In this document: positions 17,109 through 25,718 of the stretch, piece after piece
Layout: every line of letters begins with the position of its first letter
Position numbering within the stretch: the stretch's first letter is position 1
Source of the DNA: an uncultured Draconibacterium sp.
Lineage (GTDB): Bacteria > Bacteroidota > Bacteroidia > Bacteroidales > Prolixibacteraceae
Length of the DNA stretch: 64,000 nucleotides
NCBI RefSeq assembly: GCF_963674925.1
Contig: NZ_OY771647.1
Location: 2,805,501 to 2,869,500, forward strand
Reading direction: 5' to 3'
Notes under the pieces: generated by a model
Databases searched by the model: none
Told to the model about the DNA's origin: nothing
The model's input: only the letters and a program-made list of their open reading frames with translations
Made by a program: the position numbers and the translations under genes

Positions 17109-18299
17109 ATGAGCACAAAGGTAGTTTTAGGTACAAAATTTTCACCGTCGGCAACAAAAGTTATTTTGCTGGGATCGGGTGAATTAGGAAAAGAAGTGGT
17201 GATTGAATTTCAGCGTTATGGCGTGGAAGTTATTGCGGTTGACAGTTACGAAAACGCGCCTGCCATGCAGGTTGCCGATCGTTATTATGTAGCTTCAATG
17301 TTGGACGGTGAACGTTTGGCTGAAATTATCAGAACGGAAAAACCTGATTATATCATCCCGGAAGTAGAAGCCATTGCCACCGATAAATTATTGGAGTTGG
17401 AGCAGGAAGGATTTCATGTAATCCCAACCGCAAATGCAACGCGACTGACCATGAACCGCGAAGGAATAAGAACATTGGCAGCTGAAGAACTGGGGCTCTC
17501 TACTTCGCCGTACAAATTTGCCGGATCGAAAGAAGAGTTTGAAGTCGCGATCGATGAAATTGGATTTCCTTGTGTGGTGAAACCGATCATGAGTTCGTCG
17601 GGTAAAGGTCAAAGTGTTGTAAAAAGTGCTGCCGATATTGACTATGCCTGGAATTACGCCATGCAAGGTGCCCGCGGAAACAGCGACCGTGTAATTGTAG
17701 AAGGTTTTGTTGATTTTGATTATGAAATAACCTTGCTGACGATCAGTCACGTTGCGGGAGTTTCTTTTTGTGAGCCTATCGGTCATCGTCAGGAAGGTGG
17801 CGATTACCAGGAGTCGTGGCAACCACAAGCCATGTCGGAAAAGGCGCTGACAGAAGCACAACACATTGCCAAAACGGTTGTGGAAGCACTTGGCGGCCGC
17901 GGTTTATTTGGTGTTGAATTTTTTGTGAAAAACGATACCGTATATTTCAGTGAGCTTTCGCCACGTCCGCACGATACCGGAATGGTAACGATGATTTCGC
18001 AGGATTTGAGTGAATTTGCCTTGCACGTAAGAGCGATTCTTGGTTTGCCTATTCCAAACATCAAATTTCACGGGCCATCGGCAAGTAGCGTGATTATGGT
18101 AAAAGGCGAATCAAAACAAGTGGCTTTCTCCAACCTTACCGAAGTTTTGAGTGAACCGGATACTCAATTGCGTTTATTTGGTAAACCAGAAGTTAAAGGC
18201 GAACGCCGGATGGGAGTTTGCCTGGCTCGTGCCAACTCTGTGGAGGAAGCGCGCGAAAAAGCCAATAAAGCAAGTAGCTCAGTTGTTATCCAGTTATAA
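17109..18299 (+). CDS. purT: formate-dependent phosphoribosylglycinamide formyltransferase
   Basis: This 396-residue ATP-grasp enzyme converts GAR to formyl-GAR using formate and ATP (third step of purine synthesis). The N-terminal dinucleotide-like fold contains LLGSGELGKEVVIEFQRYGVEVIAVD, and the substrate loop contains PDYIIPEVEAI. The ATP-grasp core has PCVVKPIMSSSGKGQS (about 155-170) with the glycine-rich lid. Metal-ligand acidic residues lie in GVEFFVKNDTVYFSELSPRPHDTGMVT (about 266-292). Length and motifs match PurT, not PurK. It is a single-gene unit ending in a hairpin shared with lacZ. Confidence 0.97.
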   Translation: MSTKVVLGTKFSPSATKVILLGSGELGKEVVIEFQRYGVEVIAVDSYENAPAMQVADRYYVASMLDGERLAEIIRTEKPDYIIPEVEAIATDKLLELEQEGFHVIPTANATRLTMNREGIRTLAAEELGLSTSPYKFAGSKEEFEVAIDEIGFPCVVKPIMSSSGKGQSVVKSAADIDYAWNYAMQGARGNSDRVIVEGFVDFDYEITLLTISHVAGVSFCEPIGHRQEGGDYQESWQPQAMSEKALTEAQHIAKTVVEALGGRGLFGVEFFVKNDTVYFSELSPRPHDTGMVTMISQDLSEFALHVRAILGLPIPNIKFHGPSASSVIMVKGESKQVAFSNLTEVLSEPDTQLRLFGKPEVKGERRMGVCLARANSVEEAREKANKASSSVVIQL

Positions 18300-18452
18300 A
18301 GTAGAGCAAGGATAGTAAACAAATAGTTTTATTGTTGAAAATATATTCGTTACCCCGATTCGCCAAATGGCGGGATCGAATTGATTTTCCCTGCACCCTT
18401 GAGGGATGGGGTTGACAGGGAGAATACATTGAGAATGTGGGAAATGAAAAAT

Positions 18453-18485
18453 AAAAACCGGCCTTGAGGAACAAAGCCGGTTTTT
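18453..18485. terminator. bidirectional terminator between purT and lacZ
   Basis: A 10-bp stem AAAAACCGGC / GCCGGTTTTT encloses a 13-nt loop. T runs lie on both strands, between two convergent genes. Confidence 0.75.
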
Positions 18486-18513
18486 TAATGGTTTAGATTA
18501 AAGTCGGCCTTTT

Positions 18514-21500
18514 CTATTTTGTATCACGATAAATTTGTTGTAGATCTTTAGCTTTTGATAGCGGAACCAGCTTAAATTCATAGCTGTATGACTTCTCCAA
18601 TAAACGATATTTTTCTATTGGACGTGCATTGATCGACCATGAATCGTTACCACCAACACCGGCCATTTTATGGCTGATATTTACTGTTAAAGCATCTGCT
18701 TTTTTTAGTTCTGTTGGGTGTTGTGCTATCCGAATGTTTTCGGCAGTGTATGGCCAAACCGATGTTTGAAGCGGTGTTTCTCCAAGCACCATCAGCCCGG
18801 AATTGTTATTGGTAAGTGCCAGCCAGCGCACGCAGGTGTGGTTGCTGCTTTCCTGCGGTTTGGTGTAGTTGTAGTAGAAATCATCTACACTTCCGTCATA
18901 TATATTGATATCGGCAGCACCATTTCTGTCCGAATAATTTTCAAAAGGACCTTTACCATAAAAGCTCATTTGTTGTAAGCTGGTTGAAACGCCCATATTC
19001 ATTCCAACACGAATAGGTTCCGGCATTTCTTCAGGAATCGACAGATCAAATTTCACCTCAACAGTTCCTTCGTTGGAAAAAGTGTAGCTTAAATTTAAGC
19101 TCAGCTTTTTGTAAGCTAATTCCACAGAAATACGAGCTGAAGAAGCATCAAGGTTCATATCATTTACGCTCAGCATTTCGGGAAGGTCTTTCCAAATGGC
19201 AAGGCGTTGTTGTGCTCTCCATCCGCTTTCGTCGTTGTCGGTTAACGGCCGCCAGAAGTAAGGTTTCAGTGCTGACGTGATCACTTGCTTATTGCCTGTT
19301 TCGTAGCTTTCGATCAAACCACTTTTTTTGCCTATACTTACTTTGAAATTTTTGCCGCTTACCAAAATCTGGTCGTCGGTTTCGTTGAAAGTAATATTGT
19401 CGGAGTTTATTTCTTTTGAAGTAGCTTCTGTATTAAATGGAAGTTTGAATTGTTGTTTTGCCACTTCGTGACCGGCTTTTGCCCAGTTTTTGTCTTCTTT
19501 CAGCTGAACACTTATTCTCAGCCAGTATTCCGCATTTGCTTTTGGACTAATTTCTTTAAAAGGAATTTCAGCCACTTTACTTGCTCCCGGATTCAGGCTT
19601 AAATCTTCCAAGGTACCTGATTGAATTTCGGTTGCATCTTCGCTTAACGTCCAGCTAACCTTGTATTCGTTTAAGTTGGCAAAATTAAAACGACTGAGCA
19701 GTCGTACTAATCCTTTTTCCAAATCAACGGCAGTTATTTGTACCGGCTGCATCACATATTTTGCCTCCCAGGTTTGTGGTTTTGGTGTGCGGTCGGATGC
19801 AATTACACCGTTCATACAGAAGTTATTGTCGTTAGGCATATCGCCAAAATCGCCACCATAAGCAAAAAACTCTTTTCCGTTCTTATCGGTTCTCAATATT
19901 CCCTGATCAATCCAGTCCCAAATAAATCCACCAATAAGGTTCGGATAGCTGTGCATCAAATCCCAGTATTCCTGGAAATTGCCCAGCGAGTTACCCATAG
20001 CATGTGCATACTCGCACTCCATAATCGGGCGACTGATGTAAGGGCTTTTTGCCAACGCTTCCAAATCTTCCAGATTGGCGTACATACGGCTGATCACATC
20101 AACCCAAAGCGGATCGGTTGGATTGGCGGTTCTTCCTTTTTTTCTGAACTCCTCAGAACCGTATATGGTGTAATCGGGGTGTTCAGGTTGTCCTTGTGCT
20201 CCTTCGTAATGAATAAAACGTGTAGGATCGAAATCTTTAATCCAGCCGGCTGCTCCGGCGTGGTTCGGTCCGGTTCCCGATTCATTTCCCAGCGACCATC
20301 CAATAATCGACGGGTGGTTTTTATCGCGCTCTACCATACGAACTACACGATCCTGAAAGGCCATGTGCCATTCCGACTGGTTGGTGAGGTAGCCCATTAA
20401 GCCGTGCGTTTCAATATTGGCTTCGTCGAGCACGTAAATTCCATATTTGTCGCACATGTCGTAGAAATACGGATCATTGGGGTAGTGGCTTGTTCGAACT
20501 GCATTAAAATTGAAACGTTTCATCAGCAATACATCGTTCTCCATATTTTCTCGGGTAACTGACTTCCCGCGCTTATAATCGTGGTCGTGACGGTTAACAC
20601 CATATAATTTTATTGATTTTCCGTTTACATAAAGCTGTCCGTTTTTAGTCTCTATTTCGCGGAAGCCGATTTTTGCAGAACGTGCTTCAACAACATTCCC
20701 CTCTGCATCTTTTAACGATAGAACTATCGTGTAAAGTGTTGGCTTTTCTGCCGACCACAATTCAGGGCTGGTAATTTTTTCTTCCAATAACCCGAAATAA
20801 ACATTGTCGCGTTGCGGGTAACCTTCGTAAATAATATCGTCAACATTTTTGGTGATTGGTGCTTGCAAAACCTTATTGTTTTGAGGGCAATACAATTCTG
20901 CCTCCAGTGTCCAGCCTTTTGTGTCAACATCGGCTCCGCGTGTAAGTGTGGGGCGTATTTGCAGCAATGCATCCTGGTAATTGGCATCCAGACGGGTGCG
21001 AACAAAAAAGTCTTCAATGGCCACTTTGGGTTGCGCCATAACCATTACCTCGCGATGAATTCCACTCATTCGCCAGTGGTCCTGATCTTCCAGATAACTG
21101 CCATCGCACCAACGGAAAACCTGAACGGCTACTTTATTTTCACCTGGTTTTACAAATTCAGTGATATCAAATTCGGCAGGCAAACGGCTGCCCTGACTGT
21201 AACCCACTTTTTGCTCGTTTACATAAACAAACATGGCCGAACTCACTCCGCCAAAATGCAATACAATTTTTTTATCGCTCCAGCCTTCAGGAATGGTAAA
21301 AGTACGAACGTACGATCCAACAGCATTATCGCGTGTAATAAAAGGTGGTTCAGGAACTAACTTTGAAGCTACATCGGAATAAAACCGACGATATAATTCT
21401 TCTGTTGAAAGTCCTTCCGGAACTTCGTAATTTTCTTTGTACCAGGCGATCGGGTCTTCCTGTGCTTCCGCAGGCAATTCCGGACGGAAAGGATAGCCGG

Positions 21501-21831
21501 CACTAACATAAATTGGCGTTCCATAGCCTTCCATTTCCCAGTTCGATGGAACTTCAATATCATCCCAGTTCGAAACATCCTGCTTGTAGAAATCCAGCGG
21601 ACGATCTTCCTCCTTTTCCACAAAATTGAATTTCCAGGTTCCGTTCAGCGAAATCATTCTCGAAGTTTCGCGATTACTATCTAGCGCGTCATCAGCTGAT
21701 TCGTAGGAATAGGAAGTGGCTCTTCCTGGGAGTTTGTTTTTTGCGATGTAGGCGGGATCTTCCCATATTTTGTTTTGGGCAAAAAGGGTAGTGGCACACA
21801 GGCTAAGAACCAGAATGAGCAGTTTCTTCAT
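18514..21831 (-). CDS. lacZ: exported beta-galactosidase, glycoside hydrolase family 2
   Basis: This 1105-residue LacZ-type enzyme has a Sec signal peptide (MKKLLILVLSLCATTLFAQ), unlike cytoplasmic E. coli LacZ, so it probably acts in the periplasm on beta-galactosides from plant or algal glycans. The GH2 domains run in order: sugar-binding, Ig-like, TIM barrel, Ig-like and the C-terminal beta-gal small chain. The barrel shows GVNRHDHD, the acid/base Glu of SLGNESGTG (Glu about 517) and the nucleophile in MECEYAHAMGNS (Glu about 607). WIDQGI and YGGDFGD are also conserved. No SusC/D genes adjoin, so it is not part of a polysaccharide-utilisation locus within this window. Confidence 0.95.
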   Translation of the reverse strand: MKKLLILVLSLCATTLFAQNKIWEDPAYIAKNKLPGRATSYSYESADDALDSNRETSRMISLNGTWKFNFVEKEEDRPLDFYKQDVSNWDDIEVPSNWEMEGYGTPIYVSAGYPFRPELPAEAQEDPIAWYKENYEVPEGLSTEELYRRFYSDVASKLVPEPPFITRDNAVGSYVRTFTIPEGWSDKKIVLHFGGVSSAMFVYVNEQKVGYSQGSRLPAEFDITEFVKPGENKVAVQVFRWCDGSYLEDQDHWRMSGIHREVMVMAQPKVAIEDFFVRTRLDANYQDALLQIRPTLTRGADVDTKGWTLEAELYCPQNNKVLQAPITKNVDDIIYEGYPQRDNVYFGLLEEKITSPELWSAEKPTLYTIVLSLKDAEGNVVEARSAKIGFREIETKNGQLYVNGKSIKLYGVNRHDHDYKRGKSVTRENMENDVLLMKRFNFNAVRTSHYPNDPYFYDMCDKYGIYVLDEANIETHGLMGYLTNQSEWHMAFQDRVVRMVERDKNHPSIIGWSLGNESGTGPNHAGAAGWIKDFDPTRFIHYEGAQGQPEHPDYTIYGSEEFRKKGRTANPTDPLWVDVISRMYANLEDLEALAKSPYISRPIMECEYAHAMGNSLGNFQEYWDLMHSYPNLIGGFIWDWIDQGILRTDKNGKEFFAYGGDFGDMPNDNNFCMNGVIASDRTPKPQTWEAKYVMQPVQITAVDLEKGLVRLLSRFNFANLNEYKVSWTLSEDATEIQSGTLEDLSLNPGASKVAEIPFKEISPKANAEYWLRISVQLKEDKNWAKAGHEVAKQQFKLPFNTEATSKEINSDNITFNETDDQILVSGKNFKVSIGKKSGLIESYETGNKQVITSALKPYFWRPLTDNDESGWRAQQRLAIWKDLPEMLSVNDMNLDASSARISVELAYKKLSLNLSYTFSNEGTVEVKFDLSIPEEMPEPIRVGMNMGVSTSLQQMSFYGKGPFENYSDRNGAADINIYDGSVDDFYYNYTKPQESSNHTCVRWLALTNNNSGLMVLGETPLQTSVWPYTAENIRIAQHPTELKKADALTVNISHKMAGVGGNDSWSINARPIEKYRLLEKSYSYEFKLVPLSKAKDLQQIYRDTK

Positions 21832-21932
21832 TTTAAGTAATTCAATCTGTTATCATTAATCAAGACGAGATAAAACAGGTTTACACCTATATTTTATTAG
21901 ATGATTCGGGGGATGACTTCAGGATTTGTTGC

Positions 21933-22994
21933 TTATTTATAAATGCGGCGTTCATTCAGCGCATCACGGTATTTTTTTGCATTCCGGTTGTGCTGACTAA
22001 GCGTTTTTGCAAAATTGTGGTAGCCCGAAAAATCTTCACGCGCGCACATATACAGGTAATTGTGATCTTCGTAATTCAACACGGCATCAATCGATGTGAT
22101 CTCCGGAAAACAAATTGGCCCCGGTGGTAAACCTGCATATTTGTAGGTGTTATAAGGCGAGTCAATTTCGAGATGTTTATTCAAAACCCGTTTAATGGTG
22201 TAATCGCCAACAGCATATTTAACGGTTGGATCGGCTTGTAATGCAATACCTTTATTCAGGCGGTTGATATATAATCCGGCAACCGTTTTTAGCTCGTCGG
22301 GTTTTATGGTTTCGGACTGAACGATGGAGGCCAAAGTAACCACCTGCTGTGGTGTTAATCCCATTTTTGCTGCCTGCTTTAAACGGGTGTCGTTCCAAAA
22401 ACGGTCGTACTCTGCTTTCATGCGTTGTGCAAATTCTTCCGCCGAAGTTGTCCAATACATTTCGTAGGTGTTTGGAATAAACATCGCACGGAAATTTTCC
22501 TCGGTGAATCCCCAGTCTGTGATCTGCTGTTCATTTGAAAACAGTTGTAATATCGAGGTGGAATCGGCTTTAATATATTTGCTCACTTTTCCGGCCAGTT
22601 CTTCTTTAAAACGAACATTGTTGAAAGTGATATCTACCGGCGATTGTGCCCCACTGCGGAGCATGTTAACCAATTCGTTGGTAGTCATTCCTTTCTTTAA
22701 CTCGTAACGCCCCGGACGCATGTAGTCGGCATATTTTTTCTTTTTGGCCACCCATTTAAAGGCTTTCATGTTGGATAAAACCTCGTTGGTTTCCAGTTTC
22801 TCGCTAATACTTTTAATATCATCCTCTTCAGTTACGAGAATTACGTAATCATTTTTTACATTTTTGTCAAAAACATAGCGGTATAGCTGGTATCCCCGCG
22901 CTCCGGCAAGGATAAAGGCAATAGCAAAAAATATAATAATGAATTTCCCAACCCGGGGGAATGTCATGGCACGGCTTTTCTGATCAATCGACAT
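21933..22994 (-). CDS. mltG: endolytic murein transglycosylase MltG (YceG-like)
   Basis: This 353-residue inner-membrane protein has one N-terminal helix (about 17-36), a LysM-like segment near 50-115 and the YceG catalytic domain. Hallmarks are RPGRYELKKGMTTNELVNMLRSG, FIPNTYEMYW, TLASIVQSET (putative catalytic Glu about 228), ALQADPTVKYAVG and YNTYKYAGLPPGPI. It cleaves nascent glycan strands next to PBPs and sets strand length. The first Glu of the usual IVExE pair is Gln here (about 226), while the second is kept. A TAnnTTTG box lies about 23 bp upstream. It lies downstream of no other gene in its strand; lacZ follows after 101 bp. Confidence 0.93.
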   Translation of the reverse strand: MSIDQKSRAMTFPRVGKFIIIFFAIAFILAGARGYQLYRYVFDKNVKNDYVILVTEEDDIKSISEKLETNEVLSNMKAFKWVAKKKKYADYMRPGRYELKKGMTTNELVNMLRSGAQSPVDITFNNVRFKEELAGKVSKYIKADSTSILQLFSNEQQITDWGFTEENFRAMFIPNTYEMYWTTSAEEFAQRMKAEYDRFWNDTRLKQAAKMGLTPQQVVTLASIVQSETIKPDELKTVAGLYINRLNKGIALQADPTVKYAVGDYTIKRVLNKHLEIDSPYNTYKYAGLPPGPICFPEITSIDAVLNYEDHNYLYMCAREDFSGYHNFAKTLSQHNRNAKKYRDALNERRIYK

Positions 22995-23016
22995 AGTTCT
23001 AATTTGAATTCTGCTT

Positions 23017-23024
23017 CAAAGATA
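23017..23024 (-). promoter_or_regulatory. -7 promoter element of mltG
   Basis: TATCTTTG on the minus strand, 22 bp before the mltG ATG. Confidence 0.5.
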
Positions 23025-23539
23025 AAATTCTTTCAGATAGGAGGGAAAGATTGAATTTAGAGATTGATGTAGATTGGGAAAATAAGCTATTAGTCACAAG
23101 CTGCAAGTTACAAGTTGTGGCAGTTGGCAAAATTCCAGGTTGAAAGATTGCTTCGCTACCCTCGCAATGACAAGTATTTTATAGAATCGGGCAGCGGACA
23201 ACAATAAATCTTGTAGAAATGAAATCTTTCATTGTCCGCTGCCGGCTAATTCCTGCAAACTTTGTCATTGCGAAGGAGGAACGACTGAAGCAATCTCCAT
23301 CAATCTTTTAATTAATCAACTACAAAAAGGCAGTTATCAAAATAACATCAGGCAATTTTACAAAGCTACTGCTTATTAAAGCATTCACGCATTTACGCAT
23401 TCCAACATTCAGTCCTTCAGCCCATCAATCTAAACTTTCAATCTCCTTCAAGCTTATTCATATTGCTAACATTCCCTTAACCCAAGTTCTAAATAAGGGC
23501 AGTAGAAAATAATTTTATGTGCCGTCAGCCGAAATTCAC

Positions 23540-23547
23540 TAATTTTG
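23540..23547 (+). promoter_or_regulatory. -7 promoter element of the flavodiiron gene
   Basis: TAATTTTG, 36 bp before the ATG. No clear -33 TTG at the expected distance. Confidence 0.5.
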
Positions 23548-23583
23548 TGCGTGTTTCGAAAAATGATATAAAAACTGAAAATT

Positions 23584-24792
23584 ATGCTACAAGTAAATCT
23601 TGCAGAAGATATTTATTATTTGGGATTTAACGACCGCCGTACTCACTTGTTCGAGAACATCTGGCCAATCCCGTACGGGGTTTCGTATAATAGTTATTTG
23701 ATTGTTGATGAAAAGATTGCGTTGGTTGACACTGTAGAACGCGCGTTTATCGACGATTACCTCGATGCCATTGAAGAGATTATTGGCGACCGCGAGGTGG
23801 ATTACCTGATCATTAACCACATGGAGCCTGACCACTCGGGAGCTTTAAAAGCAATCGTTCACCGTTACCCGAATATTACGCTTGTAGGAAATAAAAAGAC
23901 CTTTGGTTTTGTAGAGTCGTACTACATGAAACCGGAAAACATACACATGGTACACGATGATCATGTGCTTGATTTGGGAAAACACAAGTTACAGTTCCAG
24001 ATGATTCCGATGGTACACTGGCCGGAAACGATGGTGACTTTCGAGGAGACAAACCAGATTCTGTTCTCAGGAGATGCTTTTGGTAGCTACGGAACAATGG
24101 ACGGTGGTATTTTCGACGACGAGATCAACCTCGATTTCTACGAAGTGGAAGTGATGCGTTATTTCACCAATATCGTTGGAAAATATTGTCCGCACACACA
24201 GCGTGCCATTAAAAAACTTGCCGGACTGGATATTAAAATGATTGCGGCAACGCACGGTCCTATATGGCGTAGCGACCTCAACTGGATTTTGAAACGTTAC
24301 AACAAATGGAGTTCGTACGATTTGGATCGGGGCGTGGTTATCGTTTACGGTTCGATGTACGGGAACACCAAAAAAATGGCAGAAACGATTGCCCGTCAGA
24401 TTGCAGTTCGTGGTATCAAAAACATCCGTGTTTACGATGCTTCAAAAACGCACTCATCGTATATCATCAACGACATTTTTAAATACAAAGGCTTTATTGT
24501 GGGTAGTGCAGCGTATAACAATGCGATGTTCCCTAATGTGGAAACACTGCTTACAACCATTGAGCACATGGCACCAAAAGACCACTTACTGGGTATTTTT
24601 GGTAACTACTCGTGGAACGGTGGCGGCGTGAAAAACCTGAAAACTTTTGCCGAAAAAATTAAGTGGGATATGGTTTACGAACCAATCGAAGAAAAAGGTA
24701 ATATGAAGGTTCAGACGCAGGAAGAGTTGATTAAGTTAGCCAATGCAATGGCTGATAAATTGCTGGAAATGCCTGCCCCTGAAAAGATTTAA
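23584..24792 (+). CDS. flavodiiron protein (A-type flavoprotein)
   Basis: This 402-residue protein reduces O2 to water or NO to N2O in the cytoplasm, protecting anaerobic metabolism. The N-terminal metallo-beta-lactamase-like domain keeps every expected di-iron ligand: His79, Glu81, Asp83 and His84 in NHMEPDHSG, His145 in VHWPETM, Asp164 in SGDAFGSYG and His224 in ATHGPIW. The C-terminal flavodoxin domain (about 251-395) has the FMN phosphate loop GSMYGNTKKMAET. No rubredoxin domain is fused. It is monocistronic and ends at a UUCG hairpin. The usual electron donor (rubredoxin or similar) is not encoded nearby. Confidence 0.95.
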   Translation: MLQVNLAEDIYYLGFNDRRTHLFENIWPIPYGVSYNSYLIVDEKIALVDTVERAFIDDYLDAIEEIIGDREVDYLIINHMEPDHSGALKAIVHRYPNITLVGNKKTFGFVESYYMKPENIHMVHDDHVLDLGKHKLQFQMIPMVHWPETMVTFEETNQILFSGDAFGSYGTMDGGIFDDEINLDFYEVEVMRYFTNIVGKYCPHTQRAIKKLAGLDIKMIAATHGPIWRSDLNWILKRYNKWSSYDLDRGVVIVYGSMYGNTKKMAETIARQIAVRGIKNIRVYDASKTHSSYIINDIFKYKGFIVGSAAYNNAMFPNVETLLTTIEHMAPKDHLLGIFGNYSWNGGGVKNLKTFAEKIKWDMVYEPIEEKGNMKVQTQEELIKLANAMADKLLEMPAPEKI

Positions 24793-24823
24793 GATCAATT
24801 TATAAGATAATTAAAAAGCTGCT

Positions 24824-24849
24824 CTTCGGGGTGGCTTTTGTTCTTTTAA
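24824..24849 (+). terminator. terminator of the flavodiiron gene
   Basis: An 11-bp stem (AAAAGCTGCTC with GGGTGGCTTTT, including G-U pairs) is closed by a C-TTCG-G tetraloop, with T residues following. Confidence 0.75.
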
Positions 24850-24924
24850 ACCGACTCGCCTAACATAACCATGATTCTATTGTTGTAATTAATTCAATGG
24901 CGTTTAGTTTATACAAATTTAAAT

Positions 24925-24985
24925 TTATCCCCAAATCCCCTAAAGGGGACTTGCGATGCTCCACTTTAGGGGCCGGGGGTAATAC
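24925..24985. repeat. CCCCTAAAGGGG-type dispersed repeat
   Basis: CCCCTAAAG (24937-24945) pairs with CTTTAGGGG (24964-24972), and CCCCTAAAGGGG is itself near-palindromic. The element ends GGCCGGGGGT. It resembles short palindromic repeats dispersed between genes in Bacteroidota. Confidence 0.45.
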
Positions 24986-25052
24986 CGAGGCAATGTTTGT
25001 CTAAGCCAATTGATAATTGAATAATAGTTTTTCGCACAAATTTGAATAAGAA

Positions 25053-25685
25053 ATGGCTACAGAAATAACAATTATACGACACGGAGAAACGATGTGGAAT
25101 GTGCAAAAGCGCATACAGGGGCAGCGTAACAGTAAACTTTCTGAAAACGGGATTACACAGGCCGAATTGGTGGCAAAGGCACTGGCTAAACGTGAGTTTG
25201 ATGTCCTGGTAAGCAGCGATCTTGAGCGAGCTGTAGAAACAGCAAAGATCATCAATAAACAACTTGTTTTACCGCACAAATACAATGCTAACCTGCGCGA
25301 ACGTTCTTTTGGTATTTTTGAAGGAAAGAATTTTGCCGAGATTGAAGAAAAGTACCCCGAAGAATTTCGACGTTACAAAGAGCGGAATCCTGAATTTGTA
25401 GTCCCCGGAGGCGAAAGTATTCAGCAAATGTATAAGCGTGTAACATCAGAAATTGAATCGATAGCCTGTAACTTTAAGGATCAGAAAGTTTTAATCGTTT
25501 CGCATGGTTTGGTGCTGGAGATGATGATGTATCGAACCTTTAACTTAAAATTGGATGAGCCAAGGGCCTTTTCCATAAATAATAGTTCGATCAGTTCGTT
25601 TTATATTGACGGTGACAATTGGTTTTTAAAAGAGTGGGGTGTAATTGAACACCTGGTTTCGTTGAATGTATTGAATGAGCTTTAG
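25053..25685 (+). CDS. histidine phosphatase family protein
   Basis: This 210-residue member of the phosphoglycerate-mutase superfamily has the catalytic IIRHGETMWN motif (Arg9-His10), SSDLERAVETA with the second phosphate-binding Arg, the ERSFGIFEGKNFAEIEEKYP segment and the second histidine in VSHGLVLEMMM. The LRERSFGIFEG pattern is typical of small-molecule phosphatases (CobC/PhoE-like) rather than glycolytic mutase, which is longer. The substrate is unknown. It is a single gene, converging with the antiporter. Confidence 0.9.
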   Translation: MATEITIIRHGETMWNVQKRIQGQRNSKLSENGITQAELVAKALAKREFDVLVSSDLERAVETAKIINKQLVLPHKYNANLRERSFGIFEGKNFAEIEEKYPEEFRRYKERNPEFVVPGGESIQQMYKRVTSEIESIACNFKDQKVLIVSHGLVLEMMMYRTFNLKLDEPRAFSINNSSISSFYIDGDNWFLKEWGVIEHLVSLNVLNEL

Positions 25686-25718
25686 GATTTCCGTTATACG
25701 GTAGGCTTTTCTACAAGT

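Larger units (their letters stand above)
22995..23583. repeat. repeat-rich intergenic region with nested inverted repeats
   Basis: The 589 bp between divergent mltG and the flavodiiron gene hold no gene. From 23100 there are ACAAGTTGTGG-like words. An outer inverted repeat has arms 23145-23173 (AGATTGCTTCG ... CGCAATGACAA) and 23262-23296 (TTGTCATTGCGA ... GAAGCAATCT). Inside it lies a perfect 12-bp inverted repeat, GGCAGCGGACAA (23190-23201) with TTGTCCGCTGCC (23232-23243). From 23380 to 23450, short reiterations such as GCATTCACGCATTTACGCATTC appear. Confidence 0.65.

Noticed and set aside
20094..21360. Long antisense frames inside the beta-galactosidase gene
   Set aside because: They are shadows of a well-supported 1105-codon gene with intact catalytic residues.
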